A stretch of DNA of 64,000 nucleotides, from NCBI GenBank assembly GCA_019056435.1, contig CP077641.1, positions 1,240,001 to 1,304,000 on the forward strand. The letters are read 5' to 3'. Positions 1-10,436 of this stretch are shown here, in pieces. Each line of letters begins with the position of its first letter. Positions within the stretch are counted from its first letter, which is position 1. Position numbers and translations under genes: made by a program. The DNA is from Stutzerimonas stutzeri. GTDB lineage: Bacteria > Pseudomonadota > Gammaproteobacteria > Pseudomonadales > Pseudomonadaceae. The notes beneath the pieces were generated by a model. That model worked only from the letters and a program-made list of their open reading frames with translations. It was not told the origin of the DNA and ran no database searches.

Positions 1-209
1 CGTGCGCTAGCGGTATCGCCTGACGCCTGGTGCGCCTTGCCGAGCAGTTTCCAGGCTGCGGAATAACCGGGGTCCTGCTCGACGCAGCGCCGCAGGTGAA
101 ACGCTGCGCTGGGCGCGTCTCCGGCATCGAGGTAGCCCTTGCCAAGACCGAAACGCAACATGGCGCTGTCCTTGCCAGCGGCCAGCATCTTTTCCAGCGA
201 TTCGAGCAT
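1..209 (-). CDS. TPR-repeat protein, C-terminus beyond window
   Basis: The minus strand is open from an ATG at 209 to the window edge, about 69 codons. The start has a GGAGG ribosome site a few bases upstream. The reading begins MLESLEKMLAAGKDSAMLRF and continues with an alternating Ala/Gly/Leu pattern (LGKGYLDAGD, then AAWKLLGKAHQ) that matches tetratricopeptide helix pairs. TPR proteins usually mediate protein-protein contacts; no partner can be named here. It follows the ehuA-like gene by 18 bases on the same strand, so it is probably the last gene of that operon. The rest of the protein lies outside the window. Confidence 0.7.
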   Translation of the reverse strand, partial: MLESLEKMLAAGKDSAMLRFGLGKGYLDAGDAPSAAFHLRRCVEQDPGYSAAWKLLGKAHQASGDTASA

Positions 210-227
210 GTACGCCTCCGGTGACGG

Positions 228-995
228 TCAACTGGCCTGGGTGACGGCGCTGAGAAATTCCTGGGTGCGAGCTTCCCGGGGATTGTCGAAGAGCTCTTCG
301 GGTGTGCCCTGCTCGTGGATCCGACCTTCGTTGAAAAAGCATACGCGATCGGCAAATTCCCGGGCGAAGCCCATCTGATGGGTCACCATCAGCATGGTCA
401 GGCTGTGCGCATCGCCGAGACGGCGGATGACGTTGAGCACCTCCCCGCAGAGTTCCGGATCCAGCGCTGAGGTCACTTCGTCGAACAGCATTACCTTCGG
501 CCGCATGGCCAAGGCGCGGGCGATGGCGACGCGCTGCTGCTGGCCGCCGGACAGTTGCGAGGGATAGTGATCTAGCTTGTCCTCCAACCCGACCATGGCC
601 AGGAGCTCCTCGGCCCGCTCGCGCGCCTCGGCCTTGGACAGCCCGAGCACCTGCACGGGCGCCTCCATCACGTTCTGCCGCGTGCTCATGTGCGGGAACA
701 GGTTGAAGCTCTGGAACACCATGCCCACTTTGCCGCGCACGCGACGTAGATGCCGGGCGTTGGCTCGGACCAGTTTGCCCTGGCTGTCCGGCATGTGGGT
801 CAAGGGCTCGCCATCGACCAGGATGACGCCGTCGTCGATCTGCTCCAATGTCATGAGCGCCCTCAGCAGGGTCGACTTGCCGGAGCCACTGGGACCGATG
901 ATCGCGACCTTCTCGCCGTTGCGGACCTCCAGATCGAGGTGATTGAGCACCGTGAGCTCGCCGTAATGCTTGCTCACGTCTCGGAACTGCACCAT
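228..995 (-). CDS. ehuA: Ectoine/hydroxyectoine-type ABC transporter ATPase EhuA
   Basis: This is the ATP-binding subunit of a polar amino acid type importer, about 255 aa. It shows Walker A (GPSGSGKST near residue 35), the Q-loop in GMVFQSFNLFPHM, the signature LSGGQQQR, Walker B VMLFDEVTSALD and the H-loop VTHQMGF. The stretch ALMTLEQIDDGVILVDGEPL followed by HMP and LVRANARHLR closely resembles EhuA proteins as I remember them, which separates it from GlnQ/HisP ATPases. The ATG at 995 directly follows a GGAGG; a GTG at 998 is an alternative start. It is downstream of ehuD on the same strand. The substrate assignment is by family resemblance only, and no ectoine catabolic genes lie in the window. 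Confidence 0.82.
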   Translation of the reverse strand: MVQFRDVSKHYGELTVLNHLDLEVRNGEKVAIIGPSGSGKSTLLRALMTLEQIDDGVILVDGEPLTHMPDSQGKLVRANARHLRRVRGKVGMVFQSFNLFPHMSTRQNVMEAPVQVLGLSKAEARERAEELLAMVGLEDKLDHYPSQLSGGQQQRVAIARALAMRPKVMLFDEVTSALDPELCGEVLNVIRRLGDAHSLTMLMVTHQMGFAREFADRVCFFNEGRIHEQGTPEELFDNPREARTQEFLSAVTQAS

Positions 996-1050
996 CACCT
1001 CCGTTTCATGGGGGTATCGGTGGCCGGCGCACCGGCTGGCATGGACAGGG

Positions 1051-1710
1051 TCATCGGGCTAGCTCCATACGGTTTTCCAGGCGCCGCACCAACCAGGCGA
1101 GGCCAAGACTGAGGATTAGAAAGAATAGGCCGACCATGGTGATCGGCTCGAGGTAGCGGAAATGCTCGGAGCCGATGTTCTTGGCTCGCTGCATGATTTC
1201 GACGACGGTGATGGCCGACAGCACGGGCGTGTCCTTGAGCATCGAGATCAGGTAGTTGCCCAGTGCCGGCATTATCGGGCGCAGGGCCTGCGGCAGGATC
1301 ACCTTGCGGTAGGCGGTCAGCGGCTTCATGTTCAGCGCCGTGACCGCCTCCCACTGGGCGCGCGGTACCGCATCCAGCCCGGCGCGATAGACCTCGGCGG
1401 TGTAGCAGGCGTAATGCAGCGCGATGCCGGCGATACCAGCCTGCAGCGCCGACAGGTTGATGCCGAAATTGGGCAGCACGAAGAACAGGAAGTACACCTG
1501 GATCAGCAACGGCGTGCTGCGGATGAACTCGATGACGCCGGTTACCGGCCACGACAACCAGGGCTGCCGGCTGCGCCGACCGACCGCCAGGAAGAGCCCC
1601 AGGACGATGGCGATGGAAAAGCCGGCCAGGGTAATCCCGATGGTCTTCAGCGAGGCGTCCAGCAGCCTGGGTAGGATCTGCAGGGCGAAATCCCAATCGA
1701 AGAAGTTCAT
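1051..1710 (-). CDS. ehuD: ABC transporter permease EhuD-like
   Basis: Inner-membrane permease of the importer, 219 aa, the usual length for this HisM/GlnP-type family. Several hydrophobic segments are visible, and the cytoplasmic coupling loop contains EAVTALNMKPLTAYRKVILP followed by QALRP (the EAA motif). The N-terminus MNFFDWDFALQILP and the stretch EFIRSTPLLIQVYFLFFVLP resemble EhuD. The start at 1710 has a GGGAGG upstream. It overlaps the stop of the preceding permease by four bases (ATGA), indicating translational coupling in a B-C-D-A operon. Confidence 0.85.
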   Translation of the reverse strand: MNFFDWDFALQILPRLLDASLKTIGITLAGFSIAIVLGLFLAVGRRSRQPWLSWPVTGVIEFIRSTPLLIQVYFLFFVLPNFGINLSALQAGIAGIALHYACYTAEVYRAGLDAVPRAQWEAVTALNMKPLTAYRKVILPQALRPIMPALGNYLISMLKDTPVLSAITVVEIMQRAKNIGSEHFRYLEPITMVGLFFLILSLGLAWLVRRLENRMELAR

Positions 1711-2368
1711 GACAAGCCTCCCCGCATGCGGCCACGGGCGAGGCGGCGTTCCAGGGTGCGCATTCCGAAGTTGATGGACTGGGCGAGCACGAAGTAGATA
1801 ACCAGCGCGAGGCCGAAGATCTCGAGCGTCTGCAGGGTCGCCTGGTCAAGCTGGCGGGCACGGAAGGCCAGGTCCGACAGCGTGATCAGCGACACCAGCG
1901 AGGTGTTCTTCAGCAGCTCGATGAGCAGGTTCGTGCCCGGTGGGATCGCCGCCAGCAACGCTTGTGGCAGGATCACCCGGCGCAGGCGCTGCCAGGGCGT
2001 CATGTTCAGGGCCAGGCAGGCCTCGTACTGGCCCTCATGAACGGACCGGATCGCGCCCCGCAGCACCTCGGCCCCGTAGGCGCCGATGTTCAGGCCGAGC
2101 CCGATCACGGCGACCTGGAAGGCGCTCATTTCCACGTTGAAAGGCGGCATGGGCAAGACGAAGTACAGCCAGAACAGCTGTACCAGCAGCGAGCTGCCGC
2201 GAAACAGCTCGATGTAGGTGATGGCCAGCCAGCGCAGCGGCGCAATCGGAGACAATCGGGCGAAGGCGCCGACCAGCGCGGCCAGGATTGCCAATAGCGA
2301 GCCGAAAAGGTGACCTGCACGGTCACCCAGGCACCTTGCAGCAATAGGGGTAAGAGTTCGTTCATCAT
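1707..2368 (-). CDS. ehuC: ABC transporter permease EhuC-like, frameshifted
   Basis: Second permease of the importer, about 220 aa when repaired. The N-terminus MNELLPLLLQGAWVTVQVT is in one frame, and the rest (GSLLAILAALVGAF onward, with EACLALNMTPWQRLRRVILP) is in another. The switch falls in a short T run on the coding strand near 2306. Adding one base restores a continuous EhuC-like protein with conserved spacing, so this is a one-base loss, either a sequencing error or a real mutation. The C-terminal EAA loop and LLIELLKNTSLVSLITLSDL are intact. The start is one of two adjacent ATGs (2368 or 2365). Confidence 0.78.
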
Positions 2369-2593
2369 GGTTTTCCGGTTGGCTCCGTGCCGGACGGAGC
2401 TGGAAACGCCCACGGGTGACAGCGCACCGCGGGCGGGAGGGCTGCGCGCTGCTCATCACACGGGCCGAGCAGCTTGCAGCCAGCCGCTGGCTCGCCTACC
2501 TCGCGCATGCAGCGGCGGGTGGATGGCGAGCGTCGGCGGTCGTCATTCATGCGGTACTCATCCGAGGCGACCGAGCCGGCCGCCTCGGTGCCA

Positions 2594-3446
2594 TCAGGCG
2601 CTGCAGAGCTCGTCGGCGGTCTTGTCGGTCACGTTGGAACGATCGAAGCCGAAGGGCTCGACGGTCTTCAGGTGCTCGTCGCTGCCGAGCCACTTCTTCA
2701 GCTCGGCATTGACCGCATCGCGCAGAGCCTTGTCCTCTGGGCGGAACGCCAGGGCGCCGTAGCCGGTATTGGCCGGATCGTCCTTGAAGTCGGTGGTGGC
2801 TTCGACCCCGTCACCCGCTTTCTCGGCCAGACCCTTCATGGTCAGCTGAGTGCCGACGGCGGCGTCGGCGCGGCCGGTGCGCACGGCCTGCAGTTGGGAG
2901 GTGGTATCCGGAACCTGGACGATCTGGGAGTCCTTGATGCCGGCCTTGCGGGCATAGTTCAGGTTGACGGTGCCGGACATGATGGCGAGCTTGGCCGTCT
3001 CGTCCTTGGCGATGTCTTCATAGCTGCGCAGCTCTTCGGGTTGCCGGCCTTGACCAGGAGGGTGTCCTGCAACTGGTAGTGCGGGTCGGTGAACAGGACC
3101 TGCTTGCAGCGCTCCGGTGTGATGTACATGCCCGCGGCAATGAGGTCGAAGCGGCTCGCACGCAGGCCGGGAATCAGCGAGCCCCATTCGGTGAGCACGG
3201 GGTTGATCTTCTCGACGCCCATGCGCTGGAAGATCTTTTCGACGATTTCGGGGACTCGCCGGTGACGCTGCCGTCGGTGGCGGTGTAGGCGAAGGGGGTT
3301 TCGTTGGCGTAGCCGATGCGGACGCTGCTGCTGTCCTTGATCTTGTCCAGGGTATCGGCCTGGGTCAGGCTGCTGATCGTGGCGCCGACGAGCGCGGTGC
3401 ACCCGATCAGTAGCCGGGCGATGGGTGAGATGCTGATGTTCCTCAT
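2594..3446 (-). CDS. ehuB: Periplasmic substrate-binding protein EhuB-like, two frameshifts
   Basis: Solute-binding protein of the importer, about 284 aa when repaired. It begins MRNISISPIARLLIGCTALV with a signal peptide ending near the Q-A-D-T-L stretch, followed by the SBP_bac_3 pattern VRIGYANETPFAYTATDGSVTGE. The frame changes near 3250-3253 (a C4 run on the coding strand) and near 3038-3040 (CCC); one added base at each point restores the protein through LRSYEDIAKDETAKLAIMSG to the C-terminus. Start at 3446 with AGGAGAG upstream. As first gene of the B-C-D-A cluster it is presumably the most highly expressed. Two breaks in one gene could mean decay, but the window-wide pattern favours read errors. 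Confidence 0.78.
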
Positions 3447-3759
3447 GGTGTCTCTCCTGGTTTCCTTGGATATCCGCACGCGGATTCGTTTGTTCTAGGA
3501 GGCGGTTGCCGGGGTGAGTGCATCGGCTGAACGCTGGCAGAGACGGTGTCGTCGGTCGCCTCTGAGCGCATTGTGACAACGCCCCGGTTCGAGGAGCGCC
3601 GCACGGCCGATCTGCCCGAGCATACAAAAAGCTGAGCGCCTAACGGAAATGTAGACGGCATCTGAGCCGATTTGTCTCGATCGAGCGGCAAAAAAGCGGA
3701 GCGAAAAGCGCGCGGGATGGTAGGGGCCGATCGCCTTGCACGGCGACCGGCCTGGTGCT

Positions 3760-5133
3760 TCAGAAAAAGGTCAGGCCAGCCTGGAAGAGGCGCTCGACGT
3801 CGCGAATCTGGCGCTTGTCGACGAGAAAGAGAATCACATGGTCGCCGGACTCGATCACGGTGTTGTCGTGGGCGATCAGCACTTCTTCGTCGCGAATGAC
3901 CGCGCCAATGGTGGTGCCGGGCGGCAGCGCAATCTTGCCAATGGCGCGGCCGACCACCTTGCTCGAACGCGCGTCACCGTGCGCGATCACCTCGATCGCT
4001 TCGGCGGCGCCCCGACGCAGCGAGTGTGCGCTGACGATATCGCCACGACGCACGTGGGTCAGCAAGGTGCCGATGGTTGCCAATTGCGGGCTGATGGCGA
4101 TGTCGATCTCGCCGCCCTGCACCAGGTCGACGTAGGCCGGGTTGTTGATGATGCACATCACCTTGCGCGCCCCAAGGCGCTTGGCCAGCAACGAGGACAT
4201 GATGTTGGCTTCATCGTCGTTGGTCAGCGCGAGAAAAACATCCGCGTCGTTGATGTTTTCCTCGACGAGCAGGTCGCGATCCGACGCACTGCCCTGCAGG
4301 ATGATGGTGCTGTCCAAGGTGTCGGACAGGTAGCGACAGCGCGCCGGGTTCATCTCGATGATCTTGACCTGGTAGCGGCTCTCGATCGCCTCGGCCAAAC
4401 GCTCGCCGATGTGCCCGCCCCCGGCGATGACGATGCGCCGGTAGCTGTCATCGAGCCGGCGCATTTCGCTCATGACCGCGCGAATGTGCCCGCGGGCGGC
4501 GATGAAGAACACTTCGTCATCGGCCTCGATGACCGTGTCGCCCTGCGGCAGGATCGCCTGGTTGCGCCGGAAGATCGCCGCGACGCGGGTGTCCACGTTG
4601 GGCATGTGCTTGCGAATCTGGCGCAGCTCCTGGCCCACCAGCGGGCCGCCGTAGTAGGCGCGCACCGCGACCAGCTGGGCCTTGCCGTCGGCGAAGTCGA
4701 TCACTTGCAGCGAGCCGGGGTGCTCGATCAGGCGCTTGATGTAGTTGGTCACCACCTGCTCGGGGCTGATCAGTACGTCGACCGGAATCGCCTCGTTGCT
4801 GAACAGCCCGGAACGGGTGAGGTACACCGATTCGCGCACCCGGGCGATCTTCGTCGGTGTGTGGAACAGGGTGAAGGCGACCTGACAGGCGACCATGTTG
4901 GTCTCGTCGCTGTTGGTCACCGCGACCAGCATGTCCGCGTCGTCGGCGCCGGCCTGACGCAGCACGGTCGGGAACGAACCACGGCCGACCACGGTACGGA
5001 TGTCGAGGCGGTCACCCAGATCGCGCAGGCGATCGGCGTCGGTGTCCACCACCGTGATGTCGTTGGCTTCGCTGGCGAGGTTTTCGGCGAGCGTTCCGCC
5101 GACCTGGCCTGCGCCGAGAATGATGATCTTCAC
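3760..5133 (-). CDS. trkA: Trk potassium uptake NAD-binding protein TrkA
   Basis: Peripheral membrane regulator of the TrkG/H potassium channel, 457 aa, the standard length. It has two RCK units: the first starts [20 protein letters not shown] (GxGxxG dinucleotide-binding fold) with a TrkA_C domain before about residue 230; the second starts [20 protein letters not shown] with its own TrkA_C domain. It lies 66 bases after the rsmB stop on the same strand, the usual Pseudomonas order. A KtrB/KtrA pair at 34367-36407 gives a second potassium route in this window, but no TrkH partner sits beside trkA. Confidence 0.97.
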   Translation of the reverse strand: MKIIILGAGQVGGTLAENLASEANDITVVDTDADRLRDLGDRLDIRTVVGRGSFPTVLRQAGADDADMLVAVTNSDETNMVACQVAFTLFHTPTKIARVRESVYLTRSGLFSNEAIPVDVLISPEQVVTNYIKRLIEHPGSLQVIDFADGKAQLVAVRAYYGGPLVGQELRQIRKHMPNVDTRVAAIFRRNQAILPQGDTVIEADDEVFFIAARGHIRAVMSEMRRLDDSYRRIVIAGGGHIGERLAEAIESRYQVKIIEMNPARCRYLSDTLDSTIILQGSASDRDLLVEENINDADVFLALTNDDEANIMSSLLAKRLGARKVMCIINNPAYVDLVQGGEIDIAISPQLATIGTLLTHVRRGDIVSAHSLRRGAAEAIEVIAHGDARSSKVVGRAIGKIALPPGTTIGAVIRDEEVLIAHDNTVIESGDHVILFLVDKRQIRDVERLFQAGLTFF

Positions 5134-5199
5134 GCGATCACTCCTGAGAGGCGGATCTCGCCCCGTCTTGTTTTGCCGAGGCGCCGTGCGCCACCTGAG

Positions 5200-6530
5200 T
5201 CAACGTCCTGTTCGGCCGCCGGGTTGTGCCGCGATCTTGATCAGCTTGGCGTAGTAGAACCCGTCATGCCCGTTCTGCTGTGGCAGCAGCTGGCGACCGT
5301 GCGGTTGCTCGACACCGAATCCCGTTGGCAGGTCCAGCTCGCGTGCCCCGGGGTGCGGTTCAGAAACGCTTCGATGACCTCGCGGTTTTCCGTCGGCAAT
5401 ACCGAGCAGGTCGCGTAGAGCAACACGCCTCCGACCGCAAGCGTTGGCCAGAGTGCGTCGAGCATCTCGCCTTGCAGCGCGGCCAGCGGCGGGATGTCGT
5501 CGGCCTGGCGGGTCAGCTTGATGTCCGGGTGCCGGCGAATCACGCCAGTGGCCGAGCAGGGCGCGTCGAGCAGGATGCGATCGAAGTGGCGGCCGTCCCA
5601 CCACGCCCCCGTCGCGCGCGCATCGGCCGCGATCAGGCTGGCGTCGAGCTGGAGCCGGTCGAGGTTTTCCTGGACGCGTTGCAACCGCTTGGGCTCGAGG
5701 TCCAGCGCGACGATGTCAGCGAGGGCCGGCTCGCGCTCGAGGATATGGCAGGTCTTGCCGCCTGGGGCGCAGCAGGCATCCAGCACCCGCTGGCCTGGCG
5801 CCAGCTCGAGCAGGCCGGCGGCGAGCTGTGCGGCTTCGTCCTGCACACTGACCCGCCCTTCGGCGAAACCTGGCAGCTGGTGGACATCGCAGGCCGCCTC
5901 CAGGCGGATACCGTCCTCGCTGAACTCGCATGGATGGGCCGTGATGCCAGCGGCCTGCAGCTCGGCGAGATAGGCGTTGCGGTTGGCCTGACGGCGATTG
6001 ACCCGGAGCATCATCGGCGGGTGCGCGTTATTGGCCTGACAAATCGCTTCCCAATGCGCCGGCCAATGAGCCTTGAGCGCCTTCTGCAGCCAGCGCGGAT
6101 GGGCGAAGCGAATCACCGGGTCGCGCTCGAGTTCGGCGAACAGAGCCTCGCCCTCGCGCTGTGCCTTGCGCAGCACCGCATTGAGCAGACCCTTGGCCCA
6201 GGGTTTCTTGAGCTTGTCCACACAGCCGACCGTTTCACCCAGGGCGGCGTGGGGCGGGATACGGGTATGGAACAACTGATACAGACCGATCAGCAGCAGC
6301 GCCTCGACGTCGCGGTCGGCTGCCTTGAAGGGCTTCTGCAGCAGGCGCTCGGCGAGGCCGGCCAGGCGTGGCTGCCAGCGTGCCGTGCCAAAGGCCAGAT
6401 CCTGGGTCAGGGCCCGATCACGCGCCTCGACCTTGCCCAGTACCTCGGGCAGGCTGCTGCCCAGCGAGGCCTTGCCTGCCAGCACCACGCCCAGGGCGCG
6501 GGCGGCGGCCAGGCGCGGATTCATCGCCAT
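5200..6530 (-). CDS. rsmB: 16S rRNA m5C967 methyltransferase RsmB, frameshifted near C-terminus
   Basis: RNA methyltransferase that modifies C967 of 16S rRNA. The N-terminal NusB-like RNA-binding domain covers about residues 5-135 and the SAM-dependent domain the rest. The SAM motif is [12 protein letters not shown], and both NOL1/Nop2/Sun cysteines are present ([10 protein letters not shown] and [11 protein letters not shown]). After FLNRTPG the frame changes at the C/G run 5346-5353; one added base restores [17 protein letters not shown] and [13 protein letters not shown], the normal C-terminal end at 5200. The start at 6530 overlaps the fmt stop (TGATG); a second ATG two codons in is possible. 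Confidence 0.93.
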
Positions 6531-7459
6531 CAGACCAGCACCTTGCCCGGCGCGAACTGTTCGCGCCGGCTGTTGAACAGGTCACCGAAGTCCAGCGGCT
6601 TGCCGCCGGGCAGCTGCAGCCGTGTCAGCAGCAGCGAGCCTTCGCCGCAGGCGACCTCCAGGCCCTCCCTGCTCGCCTCGAGGACCTGCCCGGGCGTGCC
6701 CTGGCCGGCTGCCGCACGCGCAGCGTGAACCTTGAGCGTGGCGTCATCGAGTCCGGCATGGCAGATCGGCCAGGGGTGGAAGGCGCGCACCCGCCGTTCG
6801 AGTTCGACGGCCGGGCGGGTCCAGTCCAGGCGCGCTTCCTCCTTGTTCAACTTGTGCGCATAGGTGGCAAGGGCGTCGTCCTGCACCTCGCCAACGAGGG
6901 TGCCGGCTTCCAGCGCCGCGACGGCCTCCACCAGCGCCTGCGCGCCCAGCGTGGCGAGGCGGTCATGCAGGCTGCCGCCGGTGTCGATGGCGGAAATGGG
7001 CGTGGTTACCTTGAGCAGCATGGGGCCGGTGTCGAGGCCGGCTTCCATCTGCATCACGGTCACTCCGGATTCTGAATCGCCCGCCTCGATGGCCCGCTGG
7101 ATCGGAGCAGCCCCACGCCAGCGCGGTAGCAGCGAGGCATGGCTGTTGATGCAGCCGAGCCGCGGCAGGTCGAGGACTGCTTGCGGCAGGATTAACCCGT
7201 AGGCCACCACGACCATCAGATCCGCCTGCAACGCCGCCAGCTCTGCCTGGGCTTCCGGAGCGCGCAGGGTCGATGGCTGAAAGACCGGGATACCGCGGCT
7301 TTGCGCCAGCTGCTTGACCGGGCTCGGCATCAGCTTCTGGCCGCGCCCTGCCGGTCGGTCCGGCTGGGTGTAGACGGCGACGACCTGGCGGTTCGCGTCG
7401 AGCAGGGCCTGCAGGTGCTGGGCTGCGAATTCCGGCGTACCGGCAAAAACGATGCGCAT
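6530..7459 (-). CDS. fmt: Methionyl-tRNA formyltransferase
   Basis: Formylates initiator Met-tRNA using 10-formyl-tetrahydrofolate. The protein starts [20 protein letters not shown] at 7459 and is 309 aa; the open frame continues upstream, but that extension is not protein-like for the family. The hydrolase/transferase motif [20 protein letters not shown] is present, with the C-terminal OB-type domain after about residue 205. It sits between def and rsmB. An intrinsic terminator lies between def and fmt, so part of fmt transcription may start separately. Confidence 0.97.
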   Translation of the reverse strand: MRIVFAGTPEFAAQHLQALLDANRQVVAVYTQPDRPAGRGQKLMPSPVKQLAQSRGIPVFQPSTLRAPEAQAELAALQADLMVVVAYGLILPQAVLDLPRLGCINSHASLLPRWRGAAPIQRAIEAGDSESGVTVMQMEAGLDTGPMLLKVTTPISAIDTGGSLHDRLATLGAQALVEAVAALEAGTLVGEVQDDALATYAHKLNKEEARLDWTRPAVELERRVRAFHPWPICHAGLDDATLKVHAARAAAGQGTPGQVLEASREGLEVACGEGSLLLTRLQLPGGKPLDFGDLFNSRREQFAPGKVLV

Positions 7460-7471
7460 AGGGGACTCGTC

Positions 7472-7500
7472 AATAAAAAGGCTTGCTGCTGCAAGCCTTT
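7472..7500 (-). terminator. Rho-independent terminator between def and fmt
   Basis: A perfect 10-bp stem (AAAGGCTTGC and GCAAGCCTTT, 4-base loop) spans 7477-7500. On the minus strand it is followed by a T-rich tract (TTTTTATT). It lies just after the def stop and before the fmt start, so it would attenuate def-to-fmt read-through. Confidence 0.75.
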
Positions 7501-7512
7501 GGATGGAGAGGA

Positions 7513-8019
7513 TCAAGCCTGCTGACGGTGAAGCTTTTCCAGCTTCTTCTTGATCCGGTCGCGCTTGAGGTTGGACAGGTAATCGACGAACAGCTTGCCG
7601 TTGAGGTGATCGCACTCGTGCTGGATGCATACGGCAAGCAGGCCTTCGGCGATCAGTTCGAAGGGCTGGCCGTCGCGATCCAGTGCCTTGATCTTCACCT
7701 TCTGCGGGCGGTCGACGTTCTCGTAGAAGCCCGGCACCGAGAGGCAACCTTCCTGGTACTGATCCATCTGGTCGGTCAGGTACTCGAACTCGGGGTTGAT
7801 GAAGACGCGCGGTTCGGACTTGTCTTCGGAGAGATCCATCACCACGACCCGCTTGTGGACATTGACCTGCGTCGCCGCGAGGCCGATGCCGGGGGCGTCG
7901 TACATGGTTTCGAACATGTCGTCGATCAGCTGGCGAATGCCATCGTCGACTACGTCCACCGGCTTGGCGATGGTCCGCAGCCGCGGATCGGGAAACTCAA
8001 GGATGTTCAGGATTGCCAT
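7513..8019 (-). CDS. def: Peptide deformylase
   Basis: Metal-dependent removal of the formyl group from nascent proteins, 168 aa, the usual length. All three deformylase motifs are visible: GIGLAATQV (motif 1), EGCLSVPG (motif 2, metal-binding Cys) and QHECDHLNG (motif 3, HExxH). The N-terminus [15 protein letters not shown] is typical. It is divergent from the LysM gene at 8168; the 148-base gap should hold promoters for both. A terminator follows the stop. Confidence 0.97.
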   Translation of the reverse strand: MAILNILEFPDPRLRTIAKPVDVVDDGIRQLIDDMFETMYDAPGIGLAATQVNVHKRVVVMDLSEDKSEPRVFINPEFEYLTDQMDQYQEGCLSVPGFYENVDRPQKVKIKALDRDGQPFELIAEGLLAVCIQHECDHLNGKLFVDYLSNLKRDRIKKKLEKLHRQQA

Positions 8020-8167
8020 ATGCGTTTGTGATGCACTTATGGAATAAAGTCAAAAGCCGCTGCTAAGATGCCGAGCAGCTTGTAAACGGCTTAACGCCGC
8101 TTTCCACAAGGGTTTCTGCGGCGCTAGGGCGCTTTACGTGAAGGCACATCATAAAGGGATTCACCAC

Positions 8168-9192
8168 ATGAGGAAATCACTACTCGCCCTGCTGCTGGTG
8201 GCGGTTGGCGGCATGGCTCAGGCCGCTGTGGAGCTCAAGGAAGGCCATCCTGAGCAATACACCGTGGTGAAGGGCGACACGCTTTGGGACATTTCCGGTC
8301 GTTTCCTGCGTGAGCCGTGGAAGTGGCCGGAACTGTGGCATGCCAACCCTCAGGTCGAGAACCCACATCTGATTTATCCAGGCGACAAGCTGAGCCTCGT
8401 CTACATCGACGGGCAGCCGCGGCTGATGCTCAATCGTGGCGCGTCGCGTGGCACCATCAAGCTCTCCCCGACCGTACGCACCACGCCGATGGCTGAGGCA
8501 ATCAGCACCATTCCGCTGGAAGCCATCAATTCCTTCCTGCTCAGCAACCGCATCGTCGACACGGCTGAGCAATTCGAATCGGCGCCCTATATCGTCGCCG
8601 GCAATGCCGAGCGGGTCATCAGCGGCGCCGGCGATCGCATCTATGGTCGCGGCGCCTTCGATCAGCAGGTCGGCGCCTACGGCGTGTTCCGCCAGGGCAA
8701 AACCTATGTCGATCCTGAGAGCGGCGAATTTCTCGGCATCAATGCCGACGACATCGGTTCCGTCGAGTTGCTGGAAGTCGAAGACGACATCGCTACCCTG
8801 CGCTTGACCCGCGTTACCCAGGAGGCCCGTCTCGGCGACCGGCTGTTCCCCAATGAAGAGCGTGCGGTGAACTCCACCTTCATGCCAAGCGAGCCCAAGG
8901 AAAGGTCGAAGGCCTGATCCTCGACGTCCCGCGTGGCGTGACGCAGATCGGCCAGTTCGACGTGGTTACCCTGAACAAGGGCGCGCGTGACGGCCTGGAG
9001 ATCGGCAACGTACTTGCGGTCTACAAGACCGGCGAAACGGTGCGCGACCGGGTCACCGGTGAGAACGTGAAGATTCCGGACGAGCGCTCCGGTCTGCTGA
9101 TGGTCTTCCGCGCTTACGAAAAGCTCAGCTACGGCCTCGTCCTGCAGGCGACCCGCTCGCTGGCTGTAATGGACAAGGTACGTAATCCCTGA
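8168..9192 (+). CDS. LysM peptidoglycan-binding protein, frameshifted
   Basis: Exported LysM protein, about 341 aa when repaired, matching the homologue next to dprA in Pseudomonas (PA0020 in memory). It starts MRKSLLALLLVAVGGMAQA, a clear signal peptide, with AAAGGGA upstream of the ATG. The LysM domain runs from about residue 36 (EQYTVVKGDTLWDISGRFL) to YPGDKLSLVY. The frame is lost near 8898-8905; one added base joins it to the downstream frame GVTQIGQFDVVTLNKGARDG, which ends at 9192. The likely role is cell-wall binding; the exact function is unknown to me. Confidence 0.88.
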
Positions 9193-9197
9193 CCCAC

Positions 9198-9227
9198 CGA
9201 GCCCCGCTGATGCGGGGCTCGTTCTTT
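9198..9227 (+). terminator. Rho-independent terminator after LysM gene
   Basis: Stem GAGCCCCGC / GCGGGGCTC with a 4-base loop, followed by a T-rich tract (GTTCTTTC), directly after the LysM stop. Confidence 0.75.
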
Positions 9228-9276
9228 CTACAGGCACTGCACGGATGCGGTGCTCCGAGACAAAGGATTGTTCCCG

Positions 9277-10374
9277 ATGGTTGCGGTATCCCCTGCCGAA
9301 CTCGAGGCGCGCCTGCGCCTGCATCTGTTGCCCGAACTGGGCCCACGCCGACTTCGCAAGCTCCTCAGTGCCTTTCCCGATGCGTCATCCGCGCTCAGCG
9401 CACCGGCAAACGCCTGGCGTGCGCTGGGATTGCCCGCTGCCTGTGCCGAGCCGCGTCGCAGCCCGGCGATCCGCGAGCGTGCCGCGGCGGCGCTTGCCTG
9501 GCTGGAGCAGCCCGATCATCACCTGATGATGTGGGACGATCCGACCTATCCGGGACTGCTCGAAGAGTTGCCGGACGCCCCGCCGCTGCTTTTCGTCGCG
9601 GGTGACCCGGGATTGCTCGCGCGCCCACAGTTGGCCATGGTCGGCAGCCGCCGTGCGTCGCGGCCAGGGTTGGACAATGCCACAGCATTCGCTCGGAGCC
9701 TGGCGCGCGGCGGTTTCGTGATTACCAGTGGGCTCGCGCTCGGCATCGACGGCGCTGCCCACCAGGGCGCGCTGGATGTCGATGGCAGCACGATTGCGGT
9801 GCTCGGGACCGGTCTGCAATGCCTGTACCCGCGCCGCCATGTCGGGTTGGCCGCGCGTATCGTCGAATCCGGCGGCGCGCTGGTCTCCGAGCTGCCGCTC
9901 GACTGCGCGCCTCAGGCTGCCAACTTTCCCCGTCGCAACCGCATCATCAGTGGTCTTTCGCTGGGCGTGCTGGTGGTCGAGGCCAGTCCATCGAGCGGCT
10001 CGCTGATCACCGCCCGGTTGGCTGCCGAGCAGGGCCGCGAGGTCTATGCGATACCTGGTTCCATCCATCACCCCGGCGCGCGCGGTTGCCATCAGCTGAT
10101 CCGCCAGGGGGCCGCGCTGGTCGAGAGCGTCGATGATGTACTGCAAGCCCTGCGCGGCTGGCAACAAAGCCCACCGCACGAGGACAACGTCACGCAAGCC
10201 CTCGCGCCGTCACACCCGTTGCTCGCCCAGCTGCACGCCGCCCCGATGAGCAGTGAGGCGTTGGCCGCCGCTTCCGGTCAGCCGCTTTCGAGCGTTCTGG
10301 CCGAACTGACCGAGTTGGAGATCGACGGCCGCGTGGCAAGCGAAAACGGCGTGTGGGTGGCACGCCCACGCTGA
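9277..10374 (+). CDS. dprA: DNA-processing protein DprA (Smf)
   Basis: Loads RecA on incoming single-stranded DNA during natural transformation; P. stutzeri is a known competent species. The protein is about 365 aa from the ATG at 9277, which has AAGGA upstream; a GTG at 9250 is a longer alternative. The Rossmann-type core contains [28 protein letters not shown] and [14 protein letters not shown] winged-helix-like tail covers the last 70 residues ([20 protein letters not shown]). Followed after 62 bases by tsaC. Confidence 0.96.
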   Translation: MVAVSPAELEARLRLHLLPELGPRRLRKLLSAFPDASSALSAPANAWRALGLPAACAEPRRSPAIRERAAAALAWLEQPDHHLMMWDDPTYPGLLEELPDAPPLLFVAGDPGLLARPQLAMVGSRRASRPGLDNATAFARSLARGGFVITSGLALGIDGAAHQGALDVDGSTIAVLGTGLQCLYPRRHVGLAARIVESGGALVSELPLDCAPQAANFPRRNRIISGLSLGVLVVEASPSSGSLITARLAAEQGREVYAIPGSIHHPGARGCHQLIRQGAALVESVDDVLQALRGWQQSPPHEDNVTQALAPSHPLLAQLHAAPMSSEALAAASGQPLSSVLAELTELEIDGRVASENGVWVARPR

Positions 10375-10436
10375 CTGAGCTGTGCCGCCACCAGCGCTTG
10401 GGTACACTGCGCCGATCAACTTCAGCGGAGGTGCAA

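Noticed and set aside
3447-3759. A small gene between trkA and ehuB
   Set aside because: Open frames here are short and antisense-like, with no ribosome site or family match; the stretch is probably the ehuB promoter region, although I could not assign -35/-10 boxes.
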